Assembly: GCA_031216915.1 (NCBI GenBank)
Contig: CM062289.1
Span: forward strand, 250,413,113 to 250,477,112
Reading direction: 5' to 3'
Length of the DNA stretch: 64,000 nt
From: Pictodentalium vernedei
Lineage: Eukaryota > Mollusca > Scaphopoda > Dentaliida > Dentaliidae
A program made the position numbers and the translations under genes. Within the stretch, counting starts at the first letter, position 1. Every line of letters begins with the position of its first letter. Under the pieces are notes generated by a model. That model worked only from the letters and a program-made list of their open reading frames with translations. It was not told the origin of the DNA and did no database searches. This document shows positions 55,250-63,555 of this stretch, one piece after another.

Positions 55250-56235
55250 GGTCCATGATGAAACAATGCCGGTAGTTAAATGACAAAATAATGTCACTTG
55301 TGGTCTCCTGAACATAATAGCAGTGTCTGACGTCAGTAGGGAGTATCCACCAGGTGCCCGAATGTCAACCTGAACCCTCCTCCTAATGCTACCAGTGAGC
55401 CTTCTGATATGGTCCAGAGGCAACTGCTGCCATTCCTCGTGCAATGCAGCTTCCAAATCGGCCAAATTCTGCACAGGTGGATCCCTTTCTTGCACACGAT
55501 GTCCAAGAAAGTCCCAGATGTGTTTCAATGGATTCGAATCGGGGCTCATTACAGACCAAGGTAGTTTTGTAATAACGTTGTTCTGAAGGAATGCTCTCAC
55601 AGCATGGGGGCGATGTGGTCTTGCGCTATCGTCCATAAATACAGGGAGAGTAGCCAACGTGGGGTTGTCAAAATAAGGCACGACAACCGGATTAAGAATG
55701 TCCCGGATGTACTGATGACCATTTTAGATTCCCACGTACAGTCACAATATCAAGTTTACAATCAGGTAAAAGACAACCCCAGATCAATACTGTTCCTCCA
55801 CCTTAAGGAGCAGAAGGTCGGATGTTCCTGGGCAAGTAAGCAGTATTTCTATGCCGCCACACTCTCATGCGACCATCTGTGACGTGAAGCAGGAACCTAC
55901 TCTCGTCTGACCAGTTGACTCTCCTCCACGTCTTGAGATTCCAAAGTAGACGTATCATACACCACTCCAAACGTCGTATTTGATGCAGATCGGACAGAGC
56001 TGGACGCTTGATGACCCTTCTGGACTCCGATCTTCCCAAGGAGAGGTATTTTGGGGTTGTCCAGACCTTGGTCGGTCATTAACATCGTTGGTTTGTTGAT
56101 GTTTTCGGACAAGTCTGCTGATGACAGAATGTCTATAGCCAAGCTGCCTACAAATAGCTGTGAATGACATGCCTGTTACATGCATTCATGCCAACGATTT
56201 GCCACCCTGGTGTCTCTGACAGTCTCCATTTCAAC
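55250..56235 (-). pseudogene. Tc1-like transposase relic
   Basis: Minus-strand pieces in order: HVTGMSFTAICRQLGYRHSVISRLV and NDRPRSGQPQ (helix-turn-helix plus the GRPR-like link, 56190-56050), WRRVNWSDESRFLLHV (first catalytic Asp, about 55910), NGHQYIRDILNPVVVPYFDN, LPVFMDDSARPHRPHAV (second Asp), and SPDSNPLKHIWDFLGHRV, where the third acidic residue (Glu in NPIEHIWD) is Lys. It then continues to LPLDHIRRLTGSIRRRV and ends near 55325. Frameshifts lie at about 56050 and 55725. The terminal inverted repeats were not found. It is inactive. Confidence 0.9.
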
Positions 56236-56612
56236 ATTTAACGATAAAAGAAGTGACAAATGTTCTTGTTTGATACTCTGATATTTCATGTGGGATGGGA
56301 AACAGTGTTTTTGTAACATTCATGGGAAGCATGCTTCACGTGGACGATCGGATATGTTTGGTGTACGCTATCAACTAGAAACATCATGTTTCACTGGATG
56401 AAATGTACTGAGAGACAAAGCAATCATTAAAACATATTATTACTTTCCAAAGTGTGATTTACTGGGATTTCCGGGTTTGATTATAAACGATAACTTCACA
56501 AGTGAATTATGCAATCAACAATTCGGTCATGTATCCGTGCGCGCAAACGAAGACGCTTTGCCGTGGGTGTAATGGTGACTTCATTGTTGTTTTTTTTTTG
56601 TTGTTTTGTTTT
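56236..56612. other. Unannotated spacer
   Basis: T-rich near 56590-56615. No gene was recognised. Confidence 0.4.
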
Positions 56613-56874
56613 TTTACCACTTTACCTAACATGAAAAGCAGACGACACAGGCAAAACAAATTCTTGAATAACTATTATTTTCATTTTTTGTCTCAAAAAC
56701 ATACGTCATGACCCCTCATTGGAACGAGCTCGTTCCAATGAGGGATCATAAACTATGTTTTAGTGACAAAAAATGACAAAAATGACAAAAAAATGAAAAA
56801 GTAATAAAAATTAATTGGCGATTTTTGAGAATAGCGCTGGCCGATTTTGGCCGTTACGTTAGGTAAGGGGTTAA
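56613..56874 (+). mobile_element. Palindromic TTAA MITE, family 1A, contracted centre
   Basis: The left end TTACCACTTTACCTAACATG is slightly altered, and the right end ACGTTAGGTAAGGGG-TTAA. The centre is short (CATTGGAACGAGCTCGTTCCAATG), as at 35370. An extra AATGACAAAAATGACAAAAAAATG slip is on the right. Confidence 0.9.
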
Positions 56875-56910
56875 ATAATATAATTATCGTTAATAATGAA
56901 AAGTAATAAA

Positions 56911-57077
56911 CAGAGTAATCGCTTGACTGGACTGGTTACGTGAAATAATTCATTCGAGGCGAGGGACTATATTGTAAAACACTCGTGCGCATTCGCGCAC
57001 TCGTGTTTGTACAACGTCCCTCACCTCTCATGAATTATTTCACGTAACCAGTCCAGTCAAGTGATTACTCTCTATGT
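56911..57077. repeat. Fold-back palindrome with about 65-bp arms
   Basis: AGAGTAATCGCTTGACTGGA, CTGGTTACGTGAAATAATTCAT and GAGGCGAGGGAC pair with GTCCCTCACCTCTCATGAATT, ATTTCACGTAACCAG and TCCAGTCAAGTGATTACTCT. The loop holds a second small palindrome (CACTCGTGCGCATTCGCGCACTCGTG). Confidence 0.9.
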
Positions 57078-57177
57078 AATCAGTAAGAGCACCTTCACTG
57101 TCATGAAACATTCCAGGGGGTGCTCAATTAAGTTCCAGGTATATACTTTTGCAGCGACCGAAACAGGCATAGGATCG

Positions 57178-57412
57178 GGCCTGGAGCCAATAATATAAAA
57201 CTTTTACAATTGTATTTTCTGTAATTGTATTTTCTGCCTATTAATATAACTGACTAAAAATGAGTCATTAGCATGTTAAAGGATATGGCAATTTGCCAAC
57301 TGGCAGATTGGCATATCTTTGAAAATTCTAATGGTTCATTTCAACCCACTTAAAGTCACAACTAGAAAATACAATTCTAGAAAGTTGTAAAAGTTATAAA
57401 GTATTGCCTCCT
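57178..57412 (+). mobile_element. MITE family 3
   Basis: GGAGCCAATAATATAAAACT left, GTTATAAAGTATTGCCTCC right, with CATGTTAAAGGATATGGC / CATATCTTTGAAAATTC inside. Confidence 0.82.
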
Positions 57413-58473
57413 GTTAGAGAATGGTACCACTTTTGAGTTAATCGTACTGTAAGTGTGTGATTTCAGTTGTATATATTCCTGTAAAGGGAGATCCGGGAAG
57501 ACGCGCTTACCGGAAATCTAGTGAATGCCGTTGATTAGTAATCATGGAAATAACCATGTCAGATCCTCTGAAACTTGCATCCCAATACAATTAATGTCCG
57601 TAACTGGTTTAAGGGGAAACGTATCTCCCATGTGACGAATGACAATTCAGAAGCCAACACATAAATAATTAACGGACAAGTTAACGCCTTATGGATAGAT
57701 TGCTATTTTGACATATGACTTGATTATTTTACCAAGGACGCTCCTCTGTGTCTTTCTCATTCCACCAGTATCAAACAATGCAGGTGATTTTGGTGCTAGC
57801 TCATACTTGAGATATCCCCCATTTCGCACTGGGACCGAATCACACACGTGATGCGGCTGAAAAGTATCGTGGGAGCGACTACCACTTCATCTCCACGCAC
57901 TGTGATAGAATAGGCCACTAATGCGATTGATTCGACAGTGTCAACGCGACACAACTTGATGTTTCTGAATGCTTTCCCTACAACCCCTGATACACTCTAT
58001 TACCAGCTGTAACGGACTGGTCACAATTGACTGATTTGTCTGCCATAGTGCCAGGTGACAGTTAAACTAACTGCAGTAGGTCTCTGTTGCGGAACGGAGA
58101 ATGTACTTGTGGAATTTGTTCATGTCATTGATGTAATTTGCCTGTGATCTTTAACGAAGGTCCCGGTGTTGGTCACCGTGACCAGTGCGAACTTGAACAA
58201 ACTTTAAAAGAGCATTGCTTATCGGCATACAGGGGGAGGAGCGTTAACACATTTCGCAATAGTGATCTCCTTTATTCCCCTGCCACGTGTGAGGCCACCA
58301 GCTATCTTGAACATTCGCATATGGCACTGCTCTGAGGTTTGCTCGGAATAAATCCCATTCCAGAACTTGTCAGACCTTCTAATCGTGAAGAACCCCTTCT
58401 TCATGAACGCTCAGAAGTCGTTGACGTGCATTGTTTGGGGGAGTTCTTCCATCTGTAGGAGGTAGAGATGGGA
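57413..58473. other. Unannotated stretch
   Basis: No gene or repeat family was recognised. Only short, unsupported frames. Confidence 0.4.
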
Positions 58474-58716
58474 TTAGCCCTTTACCCAACGTAGCGGCCA
58501 AAACCGGCCAGCGCTATTCACACAAATCTTCAATTAATTTTCATTATATTTTCATTTTTTGTCTCAAAAACATATGTTATGACCCCTCTTTGGAACGAGC
58601 ACGTCATACATAGGGGTCATAACCTATGTTTTTGAGACAAAAAATGAAACAAAAATAGTTATTCAAGAATTTTGTTTGCAAGTGTCGTCTGCTTTTCATG
58701 TTAGGTAAAGGGTTAG
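58474..58716 (-). mobile_element. Palindromic TTAA MITE, family 1A, flanked by TTAG
   Basis: TTAG-CCCTTTACCCAACGTAGCGG left and ATGTTAGGTAAAGGG-TTAG right: the same TTAG on both sides. The core arms are present (AAAAACATATGTTATGACCCC, GGGGTCATAACCTATGTTTTT), but the centre is shortened and scrambled (TCTTTGGAACGAGCACGTCATACATA). Confidence 0.92.
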
Positions 58717-59249
58717 TCAGACAAGAAGAGCAAATTGTGACCAGGTCAATGAGGACCACTTTACGGGGTAGGGTTATGTTTTTACAAGTATTAACCACTT
58801 ACGATAGGCGTAGTCGCTAATTCCGCATTTTATCGTGAAAGAGTTATATCAAAGGAGTTATGTCTGTGCAGTTTGTAAAACAGATTGCTCGCGTCTGTGT
58901 TTTGAGAAGCTCGAGAAATTCGACATAGAATACGACAGACTGACTGAAAATATCGTAATTTTGCGAGGTCGTTATCTCATTTTATATCCACATCTGCGAA
59001 ATTCATTCGAAGATCCCCTTTGGATGGGTGTCTTACAGCATCCAATTATTTCCATGATTGGGAAAAAGAAAAAAGTTTGTTTTATATGGAAAAATATGGT
59101 GTAACAAAGAAAGCTCAACTCGGATTTTAGGGGACTTTTCGTGACGCATCTTCGATGTTATGGACTAAATAATATAAAAAACAACAACTTTCTCGGATTT
59201 ATTTCTTTGCTTTCCCCCTTTAATGACAGGTCAAAACGAGGGTGGTGTA
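58717..59249. other. Unannotated stretch
   Basis: An 89-codon frame (58835-59104) starts MKELYQRSYVCAVCKTDCSR, with a C..C...C pattern. It matches no family I recognise. Confidence 0.3.
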
Positions 59250-59760
59250 TGGAAGACAGGAATCAACGACCCGAGTTGGTGTTTTTCCATACTCTATCAG
59301 AGTTATGATCTGTATTTATACAACGATTTAACTTGAATGCATGAAGCTGATATATTTAACACTTTGTATTCTGCTGGCGGATATTCCTGTACAGCACAGG
59401 GTTTCTCTTGCCATTGAAATAAGTATAATTTTGGCACATTTAATCAAATTTACAGTATGTAACCTGAATGGAATTTTTCACCAATGACTACTTATATTAT
59501 ATTTTGAATAATTTTTCCATCAAATCTAGTCATGGCTGTTGTGAGGCATCCATCACTAGATTTGATGAAAAATATCTTGAAAATACTCAGCGGGTTAAGA
59601 ATTATAGAAGAATATCACAATCGACGGTATTTTTACATTCTTGCTTGACGCCATTTTGTGTTTAAGCATTTCATTCTCTTTATAACTTCGCTCAGATGCA
59701 TAACGACCAATCGGCTGCGGTGCAACGCTGATTACACACGACAGCCGTGTAATAGAAGCC
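59250..59760. repeat. Dispersed repeat related to 33101-33985 (unfilled)
   Basis: TGTATGGAAGACAGGAATCAACGACCCGA...ATTTATACAACGATTTAACTTGAATG (59253-59340) and TTTACATTCTTGCTTGACGCC...GACCAATCGGCTGCGG (59630-59720) match both flanks of the element at 33168. A palindrome lies between (59510-59576: TTTTTCCATCAAATCTAGT / ACTAGATTTGATGAAAAA). Confidence 0.65.
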
Positions 59761-60549
59761 CATCGAGATCTTCTTGTTCCAACAGCTCACCGAAAACCAA
59801 AGGTATATGTACACAAGAAACATCAGGCAAAATACGGTCGGATAATATGGCTTATTTTACCCTCCCCAATATTTGAAGATAGTTACAGGCCCACTTCTAT
59901 CCGGGAAGTGTGGCCCAAGATTGAAAATTATCTACCATTGATTAATTTGGTGCAACATAGGTTCAGAAGCAGCTGATGTTTTTTTTTTTTCTGAATTGCT
60001 ATCAATGACCTTTCTGAAAGGTTATCTGAAACAAGCGTTCGGTTGAAAGTTTCTTGCAAGTCGGCAAACTGTGAAACGTGGCGTCAAAAATGCTGACTGT
60101 CACGAAAAGTCCACCTCTTTGAATATTTATTGATGTAATGCGATATTAATGCATCCCACGTCGTTTCCGGTACTTGTGAGACAGTTTAGGGCTCTTATGG
60201 AGTATAGAATTAAACTTGAACATAATTACGTGAAAATAGTAAACATTTTGTCTGCAATACAGTTAATTAGCAGTTGAAGGGAAACGTAATCAATAATATT
60301 ATATGGGATCTAGTTGCTTTGTCTCTTAGAATGAACAGGTAATCAATAATAAACGTAGAGTGTTTACTGTGGGTTTTAATAAAGAAAAACAATTGATAAA
60401 TTAAAAAAAGTTACACGTAAAGGCGAACTTTTGATAATTCATCGATAACCACTTTGAAGAGGACAATATAATGATAAGAAACGCCAGCGCGGCATGAAAT
60501 AAACGCCCGGTTTGCCCAATTAATGTGCTCGTCTGTCTGCATATTGGGT
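59761..60549. other. Unannotated stretch
   Basis: No gene was recognised. A T-run is at about 59979-59990. Confidence 0.4.
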
Positions 60550-60799
60550 TTAACCCTTTATCCAACACAGACGATATCAAAATTTATTATTTTAAATACC
60601 ATTTTTTCAAATTTTTCAAAAAAATGTCAACAAAACCATATCATGTGACCCCTCGTTGGAACGAGCTCGACGAGCTCGTTCCAACGAGGGGTCACATGAT
60701 ATGGTTTTGTTGAAATTGTTTGAAAAATGATATTTTTTCAACTGCTGAATTTGCATATTACGCTGGCGGATGCGGCCGATTCGTTGGGTAAAGGGTTAA
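60550..60799 (+). mobile_element. Palindromic TTAA MITE, family 1B, full copy
   Basis: TTAA-CCCTTTATCCAACACAG left and TTCGTTGGGTAAAGGG-TTAA right. The arms differ from family 1A outside (CAACAAAACCATATCATGTG / CACATGATATGGTTTTGTTG) but share the same inner GACCCCTCGTTGGAACGAGC core and CTCGACGAG turn. It sits in the TTAA of a reversed SINE: TATTGGGTTTAA before it and TTAACGACGCTTTC after it correspond to TTGGCATTTAACGACACTTTC at 54392. Confidence 0.92.
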
Positions 60800-61010
60800 C
60801 GACGCTTTCAACGGCTTCGGCCGTGATGGAAGTTTTACGTGAGGGGGAAGTTAGCGTTCCCAGACAGAACCACCGTGCAGCGGCGAGTAATTGCCGTACT
60901 CTTCGACTTAGTTCCCCTGCACAAGCTGGATAACAGTTGGTTGATGGCAAGTGTAACATCGACGTGCTGAACGCACAAAAAATACAAGCAGCCACTGGAC
61001 TCCCATTTGA
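60800..61010 (-). mobile_element. SINE body fragment (reverse), split by the MITE
   Basis: CGACGCTTTCAACGGC...GATGGAAGTTTTACG...CAGACAGAACCACCGTGCAG...CGGCGAGTAATTGCCG...ACATCGACGTGCTGAACGC aligns with the reversed SINE at 54395-54590. The tail side is across the MITE at 60550. Confidence 0.75.
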
Positions 61011-61209
61011 GCAATTCGAATGGAGAGTCTTGCCAAAAGACACAACACTGCTTACGTCGTTCTGGATCGAACCTTCGATCAAAAGGTCAATGCACAATTA
61101 TACGCTAACCAATAAGTCAACGTGCCCCTACCCAATTGCGGTACTGTGATCACAAAAGTGGTATTTGTCATTTTGTCTTGATGTGATCGCGATCGATTGT
61201 GACATAATT
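61011..61209. other. Spacer with fold-back remnant
   Basis: GTACTGTGATCACAAAAGTGG and GATCGCGATCGATTGTGAC at 61140-61205 belong to the GCGGACAGAGAA fold-back family. Confidence 0.45.
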
Positions 61210-61338
61210 TTAACCCTTTACCCAACAAATCGCCCGCATCCGCCCGCGTAATATGCAAATTCAGCAGTTCAAAAAGTATTATTTTTCAAAAAAATTCAAC
61301 AAAACCATATCATGTGACCCCTCGTTGGAACGAGCTCG
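61210..61338 (-). mobile_element. Half of a family-1B palindromic MITE
   Basis: TTAA-CCCTTTACCCAACAAATC, GCATCCGCCCGCGTAATATG and CAACAAAACCATATCATGTG run into GACCCCTCGTTGGAACGAGCTCG and stop at the exact palindrome centre, where tRNA-like sequence starts. The second half is absent. Confidence 0.9.
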
Positions 61339-61421
61339 GTTGCGGTTGCCGCAGGTGGGATTCGAACCGAGGACCTCTCGGCTTGCAGCCTGCACCTCTA
61401 CCAACTGAGCCACCGCGCCCA
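61339..61421 (-). mobile_element. tRNA-like SINE head (not a functional tRNA gene)
   Basis: On the minus strand GGGCGCGGTGGCTCAGTTGG (A-box) and GGTCCTCGGTTCGAATCCC (B-box) are clear, with a CTGCAAG loop like a GCA anticodon. The anticodon and T stems do not pair properly and no CCA-side acceptor matches, so this is tRNA-derived. It abuts the MITE half directly, without the known SINE body. Confidence 0.75.
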
Positions 61422-62460
61422 CACAGTGGTGTGGAAGATTCAAGATGAGTCACATGAGGTGAACATATTCATTTTCTTGATATTTTAGTTTACAGCGCAT
61501 GTTCTTACCTGTTGCTTCAATCAAAGTACATTATAGGTAATGTTGTCATTTTGTAGAAAATGTTGATGAAAAGCAGAAAAAGAAATGTCAATATTGCTGT
61601 GGTTTGAAATTCAATGATTTTTAGTTCAAATAATATTTATCTCATTACTATTTGTACATGAATCTTCATATAACTACAACATAATAACGCTGTATGTACT
61701 GGTAATTATAAAATGGGATTCAGCAGCAAGCTGGAAGCATGCGTGGACTATTTCACCGATTTTTTACAGCGGTTTCGGGATAATAACAATACTTCGACTA
61801 TCCGCTAATTTGCCGTTGTTCTGTCACGAGGAGGCTTAGATCAACCCCACCCCCGCCGAGTCACTCCAATCCTACTCTCTCTCTCTCTCTCTTCTCATCT
61901 CCCAGCAATCAGACTCAAACTGTTCTATAATGTCACCTATTGGCGATTTCACGTGTGTGTCTCATGTTTGTTTTCATCCGATTCTTACATGGTTGTTATG
62001 AAACATGCACAACAACCACCCCACTTATACAATACGTAACGAAATTAACAGAACAACACCCACAACCCCAACCCTACCCGGGAAAAAACTCACACAAAAG
62101 CATTCGCACCAAACGGATCACAAGGTTCAAATAAATGCAATGGGTGGGAAGATGATCAGAAAGAAAACTGTACGAACACACATTGTCGTTTTGTCAATGT
62201 TTTTTTGTCGATGATTTACATTATAGAAAATTGTCCATCCCGTATGAAGTCATTCAATGTCCCTGGACCGCCGGTAGAAATATAGCTCATCATTAGTATC
62301 ATAGGTAATAATGGTACTTCAGGATCATTCAGACAAGAGTGAATGAGTTATTACATCAGATTTGCTCGGTAAAGGAGAAATTGAAACGAATGAATGGCTT
62401 AATAAACGCGTTGCAATATTCAATGGGTTAAATGCTATCAATGTGTTGGGTAACGAAACA
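61422..62460. other. Unannotated stretch with (CT)n
   Basis: A (CT)n tract is at about 61875-61896. No gene was recognised. Confidence 0.4.
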
Positions 62461-62531
62461 TTAACCCTTTAAACACTGATGTCGAAATATCAAAATTTCA
62501 ACGTGCATATTTTCCATAATGCAGCCAGGAT
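62461..62531 (+). mobile_element. Family-2 MITE, left part only
   Basis: TTAA-CCCTTTAAACACTGATG starts it, and TTTCAACGTGCATATTTTCC reaches the central inversion. It ends at the TTAA of the next MITE. Confidence 0.6.
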
Positions 62532-62783
62532 TTAACCCTTTACCTAACATTAAAAGCAGACGACACTTGCAAAAAACATTCTTGAATAACTAATTTTTTT
62601 CATTTTTTGTCTCAAAAACATAGGTTATGACCCCTCGTTGGAACGAGCTCGATGAGCTCGTTCCAACGAGGGGTCATAACCTATGTTTTTGAGACAAAAA
62701 ATGAAAAAAATAATGAAAATTAATTGGCGATTTTTGAGAATAGCGCTGGCCGGTTTTGACCGTTACGTTAGGTAAAGGGTTAA
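62532..62783 (+). mobile_element. Palindromic TTAA MITE, family 1A, well preserved
   Basis: TTAA-CCCTTTACCTAACATT left, ACGTTAGGTAAAGGG-TTAA right. Arms are perfect from TTGTCTCAAAAACATAGG through CCCCTCGTTGGAACGAGC to the complement, turning at CTCGATGAG. Confidence 0.95.
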
Positions 62784-62954
62784 CTGGTTCAATCTTCTTT
62801 GTCAGAACTCATTGACTCTTTCCAATAGGTTTGAATTGTTTACATTCCTTGCTGCAAAATAAAGCCAGAATCAAGAAAAACAAACGCAAAGAGCACCTGG
62901 GATTCGGTGTTCTCGGACGTTTTTTTTAAAAGTGAGACTCTACAGTGTTGTGGG

Positions 62955-63050
62955 CAGAAACGCGGACAGAGAATGTTGACCGGATCGCGACCAAGTCGCG
63001 ATCTGGTCGATATTCTCTGTCCACTCTTTGATCACAGTACTGTATCTATG
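62955..63050. repeat. Fold-back (GCGGACAGAGAA family)
   Basis: CGCGGACAGAGAATGTTGACC and GGATCGCGACC pair with the AAGTCGCGATC and TGGTCGATATTCTCTGTCC stretch, then TTTGATCACAGTACTGTA. It is the same family as 54672-54770. Confidence 0.8.
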
Positions 63051-63114
63051 GTGATTTCGTTTTTCTTTTAATGTGGAAACAAAACAGGACGAACGCCACT
63101 TACGTTTCCATTAC

Positions 63115-63490
63115 GGGGGCACGGTGGCGTTGCGGTAACCGGTTCTCGTCAGATCACCGAAGTTAAGCAACGTCGAGCCCGTTTAGTCATCGGATGGGTG
63201 ACCGTCTGAGCGATCGAATCGGACTCCCGCGTTGTGTCCTTGGGCAAGGCACTTAACCCCGATTGTCCACATGGCGGCACGATGATGCCGTTCACTAAGG
63301 CATACTGCATGTCGATGGTGCGCATGTCTTCAACCAATCTAACCCTGCCTGTGTTGCAGTTTGGAGTTACGATGTTGGGGAGCTGGCAGCTGCTCATCGT
63401 TGCTCGGTGGTTCTCTCCGGGTACTCCGACTTCCTCCACCCGTAAAACTGTCACGGTCATGATTAACCATTGTGTGACCTTAAGCACCAA

Positions 63491-63541
<51 letters not shown>
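63115..63541 (+). mobile_element. 5S-rRNA-headed SINE with (TAAA)n tail, complete
   Basis: The head TCTCGTCAGATCACCGAAGT, TAAGCAACGTCGAGCCCG and GTCATCGGATGGGTGACCG follows 5S rRNA (…CTCGTCYGATCTCGGAAGYTAAG…, …TTGGATGGGAGACCG…), including the Pol III internal control region. From GCGTTGTGTCCTTGGGCAAG on, the body equals that of the tRNA-headed SINE at 20717 (CACTAAGGCATACTGCATG, CGGTGGTTCTCTCCGGG, ACTTCCTCCACCCGTAAAAC). It ends GACCTTAAGCACCAA-(TAAA)n. The target duplication is TACGTTTCCATTAC (63101-63114) against TACGTTCCCATTGC (63542-63555), with two mismatches. Confidence 0.95.
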
Positions 63542-63542
<1 letters not shown>

Positions 63543-63555
63543 ACGTTCCCATTGC

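Noticed and set aside
61339..61421. Functional tRNA-Cys gene
   Set aside because: A- and B-box words are good, but the anticodon and T stems do not pair; better seen as a tRNA-derived SINE head.
19735..62783. CRISPR-like array of regularly repeated palindromes
   Set aside because: Copies are kilobases apart, TTAA-flanked and inverted in either direction: MITEs in a eukaryotic genome.
63115..63230. Genuine 5S rRNA gene
   Set aside because: Only the internal part of 5S is kept and it runs into a SINE body with tail and target duplication.
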